From the NCBI GenBank assembly GCA_028292565.1, contig JAQGMD010000390.1, positions 1-24,380 on the forward strand: DNA of 24,380 nt. Direction: 5' to 3'. Source of the DNA: Burkholderia sp. GTDB taxonomy: Bacteria > Pseudomonadota > Gammaproteobacteria > Burkholderiales > Burkholderiaceae. Position 1 is the stretch's first letter. The number at the start of each line of letters is the position of its first letter. The translations under genes and the position numbers were made by a program. The notes below the pieces were generated by a model. It had not been told where the DNA came from. It saw only the letters and a program-made list of their open reading frames with translations, and searched no databases. Of the stretch, positions 1 to 8,193 are shown in pieces.

Positions 1-470
1 ACGTAGCTCGACAGCATGTCCCGGTCCTCGAGCTGCTGCTCGAACGCGCTGAATGTATTGCGATGCGCAATTTCACTCGCCGACACACCCAGGCGCGCGG
101 ACAGAAAGCCCGCATTACCGCTCGCATCCCTTCCGATCTGCGCTGCCTCCGTCGAAAACAGCGTGCGGCCATTGAGGTCATAGAGCTTTACCTTGACAAC
201 ATTGGTATCGCGCATCTGCTGCACGATTGCGTGGTGCAACCTGGCGATATCCGGATGACGCTGCAATTCCTTTGCATCGAGGCCGGCGGTCGAAGCGGCA
301 AAGTCGCGAAACTGCGGCCACAGTGAATTCGCGAAGGTCTGGGTCAGCGCGACATTATTGCTCTCGCCCAGCGTGAGCAGATCACGCGTCGCAATCTGCC
401 GGTAGAGCGCGCCCGGTCCGACCGCCGCGAGTGCAATCGTGAACAGGCTGGCGATCGAAAAGTAGCGCAA
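1..470 (-). CDS. Membrane-bound sensor protein, N-terminal fragment
   Basis: Reading the minus strand from 470 to the window edge gives an uninterrupted frame of 156 codons that continues outside the window. It opens with a hydrophobic helix (MRYFSIASLFTIALAAVG), followed by a soluble stretch with FANSLWPQF, VKVKLYDLNGRTLFST and GNAGFLSARLG. This looks like the extracytoplasmic sensing domain found in front of kinase or GGDEF output modules in Burkholderiales; that family assignment is from memory. The output domain lies beyond base 1, so its activity is unknown. The frame is closed upstream by TAA at 507-509, and the only NTG codon before the helix is TTG at 468-470, preceded by GGGAG only two bases away. 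The start is therefore probably TTG. It points the same way as the pilus operon but is separated from the next gene by 144 bases. Confidence 0.62.
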   Translation of the reverse strand, partial: MRYFSIASLFTIALAAVGPGALYRQIATRDLLTLGESNNVALTQTFANSLWPQFRDFAASTAGLDAKELQRHPDIARLHHAIVQQMRDTNVVKVKLYDLNGRTLFSTEAAQIGRDASGNAGFLSARLGVSASEIAHRNTFSAFEQQLEDRDMLSSY

Positions 471-614
471 GTCTCCCGTGTCAGGCGCTGCAGTGCGCGC
501 CCGGATTTATGCGGCCGTCCCAAATAATGGCCAGTATGACTGTCTTTTGTAACTTACCGCATTTGCCTGCGCCTGGAAACCATCTTTAATGCGCAAGAAC
601 CGCGGCCATCCGAT

Positions 615-848
615 TCAGCGCTCCTCGGGATAGCTGAATCGGACTATATGCGGCGCGCCGCGTAACAGGTACAGCGACAGGATAAGAAAGGTAAAGCCGC
701 TGATGAAGTAGCTGACCTGATAGCTGCCCGCCTGCCCGCCCAGCCCCAGCACGGTGCTCACGCCATAGACCAGGTACCAGAGCGCATATACCAGCAGCGA
801 CAAGCCGAATACCCGAACAACGATTCCAAACACTTCGATTGGTTTCAT
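615..848 (-). CDS. Small two-helix inner-membrane protein, hypothetical
   Basis: This 77-residue protein is almost entirely membrane. Helix one covers about residues 8-32 (VVRVFGLSLLVYALWYLVYGV) and helix two about 45-62 (VSYFISGFTFLILSLYLL), joined by a short Gly-rich loop. The C-terminus ends in charged residues (RFSYPEER). I do not recognise the family. It is supported as a real gene by a strong ribosome-binding site: GGAGGA lies 5 bases before the ATG at 848. It follows the TonB-like gene on the same strand after 114 bases, so it may be the last gene of the pilus transcription unit or have its own promoter. No function is proposed. Confidence 0.7.
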   Translation of the reverse strand: MKPIEVFGIVVRVFGLSLLVYALWYLVYGVSTVLGLGGQAGSYQVSYFISGFTFLILSLYLLRGAPHIVRFSYPEER

Positions 849-962
849 AGATCCTCCTTCGACCGGAGACGGATGGTGGCCACCAATACCGTTATTGTCA
901 CAACCACAACGGCAGGCGGACCACCGGCAGTCCCGGGAAGGCTGAGAAGGATCAAGCTTGTG

Positions 963-1547
963 CTATTGCGCGGTACTCTCAAGCATGATTTCTATCTTCA
1001 CCTGGCTCTTCACCCGGAGGCCATCTTTCTCTCCCGGGTGAAACCTGGTGTTCTGGAATGCCGCGATGATCCCGTTCGCGACATGCTCGGGCACCGACGA
1101 TTCCTCGATAATGACCTTATCGATCTCACCCATTTCGTTAATCAGCAAACGAAGTACGGCCGCTTGCGGCGGCGCGTCGGGCAAATCGAAGACGAGGTCC
1201 GGTGGAATGTCGCGCGAAACAAGCGGCTTTTGCGTGAGTTCCGTCGATTCAAAATAATAGGGTTTGGCCGAAGCCCGGATGGTGGCTGCATTTTCCGCGT
1301 CTGCTTGCTTCGGCACCGCGGTCGCCGGCTTCGCCTGCGCGGGGCGGGCATGCTTCGGTTCTGGTAATGCCGGCATGCGTTTCGCGGTGTCGAGTGTGAT
1401 TGTAATCACCCCCGGCATCGGATCGGCATCGATGGGTGCAGCGTCCACCGCTCCGCTGCCGAACTGGATGAAACTGAACAGCGCGACATGCATCGCAAAT
1501 GTGGCTGCCATGGCAAACCATTGCCATGGCTTCAAGCGAACTCGCAT
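963..1547 (-). CDS. TonB C-terminal-domain-like envelope protein
   Basis: The 194-residue product has the layout of a TonB-family energy transducer. A basic N-terminus (MRVRLKPWQW) leads into one membrane helix (about residues 11-30). A Pro/Ala/Lys-rich linker follows (about 55-85, LPEPKHARPAQAKPA), then a C-terminal domain (about 120-190) that resembles TonB_C, with AAVLRLLINEMGEIDKV and the ending VKSQVKIEI. TonB proteins span the inner membrane and periplasm and pass proton-motive energy to outer-membrane partners; no ExbB/ExbD genes or receptor lie nearby, so that role is not shown here. The ATG at 1547 sits 7 bases after the pilY1 stop with only a weak Shine-Dalgarno sequence, which suggests translational coupling to pilY1. 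Codons 6-14 contain a perfect hairpin (separate entry). Confidence 0.72.
   Translation of the reverse strand: MRVRLKPWQWFAMAATFAMHVALFSFIQFGSGAVDAAPIDADPMPGVITITLDTAKRMPALPEPKHARPAQAKPATAVPKQADAENAATIRASAKPYYFESTELTQKPLVSRDIPPDLVFDLPDAPPQAAVLRLLINEMGEIDKVIIEESSVPEHVANGIIAAFQNTRFHPGEKDGLRVKSQVKIEIMLESTAQ
1507..1530 (-). promoter_or_regulatory. Perfect 10-bp hairpin in the 5' coding end of the TonB-like gene
   Basis: Arms GCCATGGCAA (1507-1516) and TTGCCATGGC (1521-1530) are exact reverse complements around a 4-base loop. In the minus-strand mRNA the structure begins 17 bases after the ATG at 1547, inside the region a starting ribosome covers. It could affect initiation of the TonB-like gene, or could be a chance product of the codons for PWQWFAMA. 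No U-tract follows, so it is not a typical terminator. Confidence 0.4.
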
Positions 1548-1554
1548 CGATCGC

Positions 1555-4500
1555 TTAATCAGTCAACTCGCGCCAGGAAACGCGCCGTGCGCCGTTGCCG
1601 GTGCCGCTGCCGCCCGACGGGTTGTCCTCGGAATTGAGGTCACCTGTGGTCCCCGTCACCACCGTGACGGTATTGCCCGAATCCAGACGCAGCATCTGGA
1701 TACCGGCGGCCAACGCATTGTTACTGAGGCGCTTACCCGCAGTGGCGTTTTCCGCACCCTTCACAAATTGCCCCGTCTTGTAATCGAGCCAATACAACCA
1801 CGTGTACCCGCCGACGGAGCATGCATCGGTATCCGGGACGTTGCCTGCGAAAGTCAGCAGTCCAAGTTGCTGTCGCATGTCTACATTGACGCGCTCGCCG
1901 GGCGATTTATTTTCGGCATTGAGATCCAGGTACCAGCCGGCCTTCCCGGTCCAGTCGACCGGAAGGGTGGTGGTTGTCCTGCGGCCTTCGTTGCCGGCGA
2001 CCGTGCTAAAAGATTGCTTCACCAGCACTTCGGCGGTTCGGACTTTGCCGTGCCCGGTCGCCGTCAGATCGTCCCTGATCGTATAAACCGAATTCTGCCT
2101 CGTATCGGACAGGTCGCTTGCGCCCAGATAGCGGCCGGTCGCGATGCTGACCACCGCACGGGTGACGCCGCCATGCGAAAGCTCGGACAACAACGGCTTG
2201 ATCGTGATCGGTTGAATCCCCACAGGAGCGACATTGCCAAGCTCGGCCAGCAGGGTCGCTTCATTTCCAGCGGGCGCAATGCGGTCGTCGGTGTCGAAGC
2301 GCCACAGGTTTCCGAGCAGGTCACCGCCGTAAAAACGCTTGGCGGTATTGTCGGTTGTGCTGTCGACCCATGCATTGATTTTGGCAAGGCCACTCGGATT
2401 GGTAGCATCGCCCGCTGTGGTGGACAGCTTCAGGATCAGGGCGCCGGTGTAGGCGTTAAGCACAAACAAATGCCCTTTACCGTCGCCGGAGGTGTTGTTA
2501 TAGCCGGATGCAAATACCACGACCCAGGTACCGTCCTTGCGCTTGGTGATGACCGGGTTGCCGAAGCTTAAGCCCATGTCGGCATCATTGGCGACGGTAT
2601 AGTTCCATAATGCCTTGGGGCTGGCGGGGTCAGTGACATCCATCGCATAATAGCCTTTGCCGCCGCCATTCAAGCCGCCGACCAGTATTGTTTTCCACTG
2701 ACTGGCCGTGCAGACAGCACCGGGCATACTCGGACATACGTCGCCGATAGTCGGAGCGCCATCGACAAAGTACTGGTGATTATTTGCATAGTTCATGTCA
2801 GCCAGCTTGTGCAGATTGGGCATGACCATAGGCGGGATATAAGCCCATTTCTCGCGGCCGGAGGTCGTCTGGTCGATGGTCGCATCAAACGCGTGCAGCA
2901 TCCCATCGTTGGCCGCCACATACACCATCGGCAGCCGATCTTTCTGCGCAGTCTTGAAAGAGGCATAACCGGCATCGGCGTAAGAGAACGGAGGCACTTT
3001 CACATACACCGGCTGTGAGTTGATCATATCGCCGAGAGCGTGTTCGCGATCACGATAGATCCGATCGGTATTTCCCGCCTGGTCTTCGTGCGCGCTTTGG
3101 CCACGAAGGAAGTTCACCAGGTTCGCGCCGGAGAGCATATCCCTTTGGGCTGCGGTCAGATTGGGACCGGCTGTCGTATCGGTGCACTGGGACAGCTTCG
3201 AAGGCGCTGCGCACAGGCCGTTGAAGTAGGCTTGCTCAGTCGCGCCGAGATTTTCCCAGATAAAGCTTTTCAGTTTGCCGGTCGCAGCGCTGTCAAAGAA
3301 ATAAATATTGCGTGTATCTGCAGCAAGGCCCACCTGCGCGTCAAGCTTCTCCTGTGCAGACCACTTGACGTTCGGCGAGATCGCGCCGGTTTTCGGATCG
3401 ATGGTCTTTACCTGAAGGTCGCCATCCCATTTCAAGGTGCGATAAAGCGCAAGGAAAAGCAGATTGTCGCCGGCGACTGGTTCGAGATTACTGGTTGCGG
3501 CTGCCGCGGCCGTTCCGGTACGCGCGCTAACCCCGCCCAATGCCTTACCGAGGCCGCTCACCAGCGAATCCGGGCTTTGCGCGCTGAAGTAAGTACCATG
3601 CCCGTTGACTGCGGTATGCCACAGATCGTCGATACGTTCCGGGCCGTTATTTGAAATCGGGTCGGGCCAGTTCATCGTGCCCTGCTTGATCTTCTCGTAG
3701 TCGGGGGAACCGCCCTGCAAATAGTTTTCAGCGTATTGCAAACGGCCGTTCGTACCGAGCCCAAGCGTGAAGGTCGTCATATGCTGTTGCAGGTTGGTGT
3801 CTGAGCCGCCGCCTGTAACGTTATTTGTGCAGATATCGACGCCGATACCGGTGCCTAGCGCGCCGGTACAGTTTGGCGACGTCCTCAAGTCGGTGTTGTA
3901 ATAATAGGCGGCGACGTCGGCCAGTGTATTGCTCGCTCCGCCGGTGGTTATCGCGACCGGGCTGAACGCCGTTGCGGTAATGGTCACCGTCCCCTTCTTG
4001 TTCACAACCGGGGTGAAGGTGATCGCGCCAAGCGAAGTCGGCGCAGTGATCGTGACGACGTTGCCGCTACTGGTTGCCGTATAACCATTCTTGCTGATCG
4101 CCGCCGCGATTCGTTCGGCGACTCTCGTCTCGTTGTCCGAGTCGTTAGTTGAGCCCGAAGTAATAGTGATACCGTTGACCGTGATGCTCTCCACCTTGGC
4201 ATTGTCGGCACCGGTCACCGTGAGGGTAGACCTTTGACGGGTGGTAGCGACGCTGCCGTCGAACATAGGCCGGTCCAAGGCTGAATCCTGGTTGCCGACT
4301 GTCGTGGTGCCGTCTATCTGATAGGGACCATAAGTAGTGGTCTCCTCATTCGCGTTCCAGTAACCGTCAGTCGACAGGATCGTGAAGTTCTGCTGACATG
4401 AATATTGAATCGGATCGTCCGCACCGGTAAGCAGCTTGCCGGCATAAATCCGCCCTGCTTTGGCTAGGGCCGGGCGCAAAGGCGTCCAGTGTGTAGGAGC

Positions 4501-5286
4501 GGCTTTGTAGAGCTTTGAATAAAACAATTCCTTCTGTGCCGCGCTGAAATCGGCGATCTTGAGGAAGTCGCGATTTGTGGAATCAACGCCGGTGTATCCG
4601 ATCGTTGAATAACCGACGCGATATTTGTCGTCGATGTTCCTGAATGCGCGCCCTGCCGCTGTTTTCATCGTCAGCATGCGAGTGCGGTAGTAGCTGTACC
4701 AGTTGGCGTAATTGGTTTGTTCCGCCGCGGGTGATGAGGCGTCTATGGTCTTCCTCGTAAATACGTTTACCCCCGGGGTGTTGTCAACCGTGCTGTTGCA
4801 CTCCTTGAAAAACGTGGTTCCAGTCTCCACGCCGCCCGACGCATTGTAGGTATAAGCTGCATCGGACTGGGTGCCCGTGTACAAATAGTAGCGGGCGCTG
4901 CTGGTTATATTAACGGTGCCTACGCTGGTGTCGAATCCATTTTTCCAGGCTGCCGCAAGCGTCGCGTTGGCGAAGCTGACGCCTTTGGAATCCACCGGTG
5001 GGACATAGGTCACCTTGGGATTGTAGTAGACGCCATTGCAATGACTGCTCCTGTTGCCGTACCGGTCACTGTTAAAATTTGCGCCGTCCGGAAGGAAGTC
5101 CCAGTCCATACTTCCCGAGTCGTCCAGGATGAACATCAGGTTCGGCTTGACGACCGCGGCGGTGGTTGCCGACGCCAGCGGGCTTTGGGAAATGTCGGTG
5201 CTGGCCGCCTGGGCGACCGTACCGGACCACAGTCCCGCGACCGAAATCAACAGGGAAAGCTGAGCGCTAATAAAACGTTTTTTCAT
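1555..5286 (-). CDS. pilY1: Type IV pilus tip adhesin / assembly protein PilY1
   Basis: This 1243-residue exported protein has a signal peptide (cleavage probably after VAQAA, about residue 28). An N-terminal von Willebrand A-like region follows, with an intact metal-site motif DDSGS at residues 55-59 and a later STDGYWN segment. The C-terminal half has the PilC/PilY1 beta-propeller hallmarks VAANDGMLHAFDA (about 785-798), GGLNGGGKGYYAMDVTDP and GGDLLGNLWRFD. PilY1 proteins sit at the pilus tip with the minor pilins, prime assembly, oppose retraction and mediate adhesion and surface sensing. Two oddities are visible: the calcium loop before GGDLLGNLW reads DSTTDNTAK (975-983), lacking acidic residues at loop positions 3 and 9, and about 95 residues (350-445) are inserted in the vWA-like region. 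The ATG at 5286 follows AGAAG; pilX lies 52 bases upstream. Length fits the family. Confidence 0.95.
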   Translation of the reverse strand: MKKRFISAQLSLLISVAGLWSGTVAQAASTDISQSPLASATTAAVVKPNLMFILDDSGSMDWDFLPDGANFNSDRYGNRSSHCNGVYYNPKVTYVPPVDSKGVSFANATLAAAWKNGFDTSVGTVNITSSARYYLYTGTQSDAAYTYNASGGVETGTTFFKECNSTVDNTPGVNVFTRKTIDASSPAAEQTNYANWYSYYRTRMLTMKTAAGRAFRNIDDKYRVGYSTIGYTGVDSTNRDFLKIADFSAAQKELFYSKLYKAAPTHWTPLRPALAKAGRIYAGKLLTGADDPIQYSCQQNFTILSTDGYWNANEETTTYGPYQIDGTTTVGNQDSALDRPMFDGSVATTRQRSTLTVTGADNAKVESITVNGITITSGSTNDSDNETRVAERIAAAISKNGYTATSSGNVVTITAPTSLGAITFTPVVNKKGTVTITATAFSPVAITTGGASNTLADVAAYYYNTDLRTSPNCTGALGTGIGVDICTNNVTGGGSDTNLQQHMTTFTLGLGTNGRLQYAENYLQGGSPDYEKIKQGTMNWPDPISNNGPERIDDLWHTAVNGHGTYFSAQSPDSLVSGLGKALGGVSARTGTAAAAATSNLEPVAGDNLLFLALYRTLKWDGDLQVKTIDPKTGAISPNVKWSAQEKLDAQVGLAADTRNIYFFDSAATGKLKSFIWENLGATEQAYFNGLCAAPSKLSQCTDTTAGPNLTAAQRDMLSGANLVNFLRGQSAHEDQAGNTDRIYRDREHALGDMINSQPVYVKVPPFSYADAGYASFKTAQKDRLPMVYVAANDGMLHAFDATIDQTTSGREKWAYIPPMVMPNLHKLADMNYANNHQYFVDGAPTIGDVCPSMPGAVCTASQWKTILVGGLNGGGKGYYAMDVTDPASPKALWNYTVANDADMGLSFGNPVITKRKDGTWVVVFASGYNNTSGDGKGHLFVLNAYTGALILKLSTTAGDATNPSGLAKINAWVDSTTDNTAKRFYGGDLLGNLWRFDTDDRIAPAGNEATLLAELGNVAPVGIQPITIKPLLSELSHGGVTRAVVSIATGRYLGASDLSDTRQNSVYTIRDDLTATGHGKVRTAEVLVKQSFSTVAGNEGRRTTTTLPVDWTGKAGWYLDLNAENKSPGERVNVDMRQQLGLLTFAGNVPDTDACSVGGYTWLYWLDYKTGQFVKGAENATAGKRLSNNALAAGIQMLRLDSGNTVTVVTGTTGDLNSEDNPSGGSGTGNGARRVSWRELTD

Positions 5287-5338
5287 GATTGTCTTCTTAT
5301 TGCTATCAGGCTGTAATCCGATGCGGCTTGTGACCGCG

Positions 5339-5998
5339 CTAGAAATGCACCAGTGTTTCTACAAAACTCACCGTATTTCTCGGCCCTTTGATCCTTGACG
5401 TGATGCGGTAATACGGGCCGGGCAAAGGTTCGAAACGTTTGTCATCGCCATATTTCACCTCGTCTTTTTTGGGGCTGCCGGCATCCCCGGGCTGATAGGT
5501 AACGCAGCTGTTTCCGCCCGAGTTCGGATCCTCTTCGCTCTGGCACAAACGGTGGATCACGTAGCTCACGGAGTTGTCGCCGACTGTAATCACGGGCCCA
5601 GGGTTCAGGCAGGCGGAAAATTGCAGGCCGTTGCAATCGTTGTATTCCCAATCCACCACGGCGCGTGCCGGATTGTTGCTGCGACCGGTCCTGTCGAGCG
5701 AGGTCTGGCTGGTCGCGTAGTACCCGGAGTCCGCCTTGTCCTTGTAGCTCGCAGCTGTGCCGTTCATCGGCTCAAGCCAGGTGATCGCAGCTTCAGTGCC
5801 TGCATCGCCGGCCAACGTCGCGCCTTGCTTGAATGCGAGATTGCCCGCCACCATAGTGCCTGTTTCGACTGAGCGCACCATCGCAAGTCCGGCAAGCGTC
5901 ATGGCTACCAATACGATGAGCGCGATGAACAACACCACACCGTTTTGGCGGGCGAGCATTTTCCGCCCGGAGGCTTTAAACACGGAAGCTGCCATCAT
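5339..5998 (-). CDS. pilX: Minor pilin assembly protein PilX
   Basis: The product (219 residues) is a PilX-type minor pilin. A short leader ends in RQNG, followed by the hydrophobic helix VVLFIALIVLVAMTLAGLAM, the PilX_N pattern, which normally lacks the Glu at position 5 of the mature protein, as here. The remaining globular part has four Cys residues that may form disulfides. PilX joins PilV, PilW, FimT/FimU and PilE in the priming complex and connects to PilY1. I place the start at the ATG at 5998, which overlaps the pilW stop as ATGA and has GGAG a few bases upstream; a second ATG follows at 5995. The same frame stays open back to 6178, but that extension is Arg/His-rich, lies inside pilW and would bury the prepilin leader, so it is rejected. 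Confidence 0.9.
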   Translation of the reverse strand: MMAASVFKASGRKMLARQNGVVLFIALIVLVAMTLAGLAMVRSVETGTMVAGNLAFKQGATLAGDAGTEAAITWLEPMNGTAASYKDKADSGYYATSQTSLDRTGRSNNPARAVVDWEYNDCNGLQFSACLNPGPVITVGDNSVSYVIHRLCQSEEDPNSGGNSCVTYQPGDAGSPKKDEVKYGDDKRFEPLPGPYYRITSRIKGPRNTVSFVETLVHF

Positions 5999-7137
5999 GT
6001 TTCTCTCCATAGCAGGTTCCGCAGCGGAATGACGGTTTCGAATACTTTGTAGCGATAACATTTCCAGTTCGCGTTCGCGGTGCCATCCGGATGTTTGCTG
6101 ACGTCGATTGCTCCGCCTGCCCACATCGGACTGTTTGCGGTACGGCCGGGGACAGCAACGGAAATGGTGATATCGCATGTGCCATCGGACTTCGGCTTTT
6201 CCATGATGGCGCTACGTGCGACGACCGCCATGCGCACAGCGGCGATCCGGCTGAAGTCACCGGCGTCGCCCACCGTGCCGCTGCTGTCGGCATCAACCAT
6301 CGCGCCGCTCCATGTGTCCACTCTCACGTCATCAACCGTACCGGCGCGGGTATCAAATCCATACTCTGCTTTCAGATGGACGACGTCGGAGGCCAGCGTA
6401 AGAACCGCGTTGGTGTTGGTTGCCGAAAGATGATCGCTGAGCACGAGGTTGCTGTTGGCATCAATGGTATAGGTACGATCACTCAAGCTGCCTAAGTTGA
6501 GCACCATCCCGTCGACGCTGTAACCGTCGACCGGGAATACGCTGGCCGCGGCGGCCGCATTCCAGCCGCTCGTGGAGGCGTGGACTACTTCGGAATCATT
6601 GGGGTTCACAGCGGTTGCTTGCATCAATGTGCAAGTTTTGCCAGGCTCATAAGCGACCAACATGTCGCCCACCGACATTCCGAGGGTCGTGTTCAGGAAT
6701 ACGCTGGTGCCGGTCTTGGCGTGTTCACTGGTAATCCTGTTAGGCACGCTCCATGCCTCTTTGGAACTGGCGATGGTCCGGATCGTGTCCGGCCGCCCGC
6801 CTGCGCCTTGCGTGATTTCTACCGGCTTGAGTGAAAACGTCGGGTTGGTAATTTCCGCGCCACCAAAATAGCGCCGCACAGAACATCCGATGGCGCCCGG
6901 GACGCTGATGCCGTATCCCGCCTCGCGTACATCGCGCTCGACGGCGTACAACGCCATTGCGCCGTTGACCTGCGCATCGGCGCCGCTCGTGGTGGTGCGC
7001 TTGCGCCCTTCGAAGATCGCCGATACTTGCATGATGACCAGCGCGCCGATTATACCGATGGTGACGCCGACCATGATCTCAACCAGACTGAATCCGGCGG
7101 TTCGTCTTTTGAATACTGGTTTTGAAGTCGGCCTCAT
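5995..7137 (-). CDS. pilW: Minor pilin PilW
   Basis: The 380-residue product begins with a class III prepilin leader: TAG then FSLVEIMVGVTIGIIGALVIM, with cleavage expected after Gly15 and the conserved Glu at mature position 5. The long globular part and its place between pilV and pilX identify PilW. It is processed by the prepilin peptidase and inserted in the inner membrane before joining the pilus tip complex. A good ribosome-binding site (AGGAAGAG) precedes the ATG at 7137; pilV ends 15 bases upstream, and the stop overlaps the pilX start. The C-terminal part contains CDITISVAVPGR and ends LLWRET. Confidence 0.92.
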   Translation of the reverse strand: MRPTSKPVFKRRTAGFSLVEIMVGVTIGIIGALVIMQVSAIFEGRKRTTTSGADAQVNGAMALYAVERDVREAGYGISVPGAIGCSVRRYFGGAEITNPTFSLKPVEITQGAGGRPDTIRTIASSKEAWSVPNRITSEHAKTGTSVFLNTTLGMSVGDMLVAYEPGKTCTLMQATAVNPNDSEVVHASTSGWNAAAAASVFPVDGYSVDGMVLNLGSLSDRTYTIDANSNLVLSDHLSATNTNAVLTLASDVVHLKAEYGFDTRAGTVDDVRVDTWSGAMVDADSSGTVGDAGDFSRIAAVRMAVVARSAIMEKPKSDGTCDITISVAVPGRTANSPMWAGGAIDVSKHPDGTANANWKCYRYKVFETVIPLRNLLWRET

Positions 7138-7152
7138 GACGGTCTCTTCCTG

Positions 7153-7572
7153 TTATCCGTTAATGCGTGTGACCGCAACATAGTTATGCGCGCCTGATTC
7201 ACCCGGCGCCTGCCACCGCACGGTCACGGTCACCTGGTTATTGGCGTCGATGGCGATGGTCGGCAGATTGACAGTGGCCGTTACTCCCGGGAGGGTAGCC
7301 ATGACTTTCGCTTTCCAGGTTGCGTATGCCGTGCCGGCCGGATCTTTGAAACCCGCGGTCAATGCGGCATTGGTCTTTTCACTGGCCCACATCTGACCGA
7401 TGATCTCCGAGGCCAACAAACTGGCATCGGTACGGTATTTCGTATTCGTCGTGTCTTTGACGGACATGCCAAGCAAAGCAACCAGCGCCAGAATTCCGAA
7501 AGAGAAAACGAGGATCGCGACCATGCCTTCAAGCATCAGCGAGCCGCGTTGATTCGACAGGAGTGGCTTCAC
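7153..7572 (-). CDS. pilV: Minor pilin PilV (GTG start)
   Basis: This 139-residue pseudopilin has the leader NQRG followed by SLMLEGMVAILVFSFGILAL; cleavage is expected after Gly10 and Glu is at mature position 5. The AILVFSFGILAL core is typical of PilV. Mature residue 1 is Ser instead of the usual Phe, a mild deviation within what prepilin peptidase accepts. Translation starts at GTG (7572), preceded by GGGAA about 8 bases upstream. The gene lies 15 bases after the fimT-like stop and 15 bases before pilW, so the three are almost certainly one transcript. PilV is part of the minor-pilin priming complex. Confidence 0.9.
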   Translation of the reverse strand: MKPLLSNQRGSLMLEGMVAILVFSFGILALVALLGMSVKDTTNTKYRTDASLLASEIIGQMWASEKTNAALTAGFKDPAGTAYATWKAKVMATLPGVTATVNLPTIAIDANNQVTVTVRWQAPGESGAHNYVAVTRING

Positions 7573-7587
7573 GTCGTGGATTCCCTT

Positions 7588-8193
7588 TTAGGAACAACCC
7601 TGCGGGTTGTTTGCGAGTGAGAGAGCGGGATCGCACATCCGGACCGATCCGCCAGTGCTGACAACCACCACCAGCCGGCGAGCGTCGTCGGCTGCGGCGT
7701 TGGTGATGTCGATGCGCGTTATGTCGGTGCCGATATTTGCGGCGGGCACGGCGCCAAGGCCGTTGAAACTTACTCCGGCGCCGGCAGCCAGGCCTGCACC
7801 GGCTGCGAGTGCAGTGTTGAACTGGGTAGCAGGAACGGGTGAAGGCAATGTGTCAGTACTGATTCCGACTCTTGCGTTTGCGCCACCTTCATCACCCGAG
7901 CGTTGCTGCAAGACCGCGGGGCAATCGTTCCTCACGTTGACGCATCCGACTGTCCATGCAACCTTGCCGCCTGCGTCGATGAGGGCAAACCGGACATCCG
8001 CGTTGCGCCTGACCGCTGCGGTACGGGCCGCCTGGAGTCCGTTTTGAATCGACTCGGCCGCCGTCCGCGTCTGCGAGTTCTGGATCCAGTCCCCGAACGC
8101 CGGCACAGCCACAGAGGCAAGGACCGAGACGATGGCTACGCCGATCAGCATCTCGACCATGCCGAGGCCGCGTTGTTTTCGAAGGCCTAGCAT
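7588..8193 (-). CDS. fimT: FimT/FimU (GspH-type) pseudopilin
   Basis: The 201-residue product is a GspH/FimT-family pseudopilin. The leader MLGLRKQRG is followed by [24 protein letters not shown], with cleavage expected after Gly9 and Glu at mature position 5. The next helix ([23 protein letters not shown], shown in part) is characteristic of the family, as are the hydrophobic strands near [19 protein letters not shown] start it at the ATG at 8193, which overlaps the end of pilE by 7 bases and puts the leader at a normal length. The frame is open to an ATG at 8247, but that would give an implausible leader inside pilE. FimT versus FimU cannot be settled from this sequence alone. Confidence 0.88.
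   Translation of the reverse strand: MLGLRKQRGLGMVEMLIGVAIVSVLASVAVPAFGDWIQNSQTRTAAESIQNGLQAARTAAVRRNADVRFALIDAGGKVAWTVGCVNVRNDCPAVLQQRSGDEGGANARVGISTDTLPSPVPATQFNTALAAGAGLAAGAGVSFNGLGAVPAANIGTDITRIDITNAAADDARRLVVVVSTGGSVRMCDPALSLANNPQGCS

Noticed and set aside
873..1367. 164-codon plus-strand frame opposite the TonB-like gene
   Set aside because: The opposite strand encodes a protein with a membrane helix, Pro-rich linker and TonB-like domain; the plus frame is Arg-rich and featureless.
1264..2571. 435-codon open frame on the plus strand opposite pilY1 and the TonB-like gene
   Set aside because: It is antisense to two well-supported genes, has low-complexity Arg/Gly/Ala-rich composition, and no recognisable motifs. 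High GC content makes long antisense frames common.
5999..6178. N-terminal extension of pilX to an upstream ATG
   Set aside because: It lies inside pilW, is Arg/His-rich and would place 60 extra residues before the prepilin leader; the ATG overlapping the pilW stop is better.
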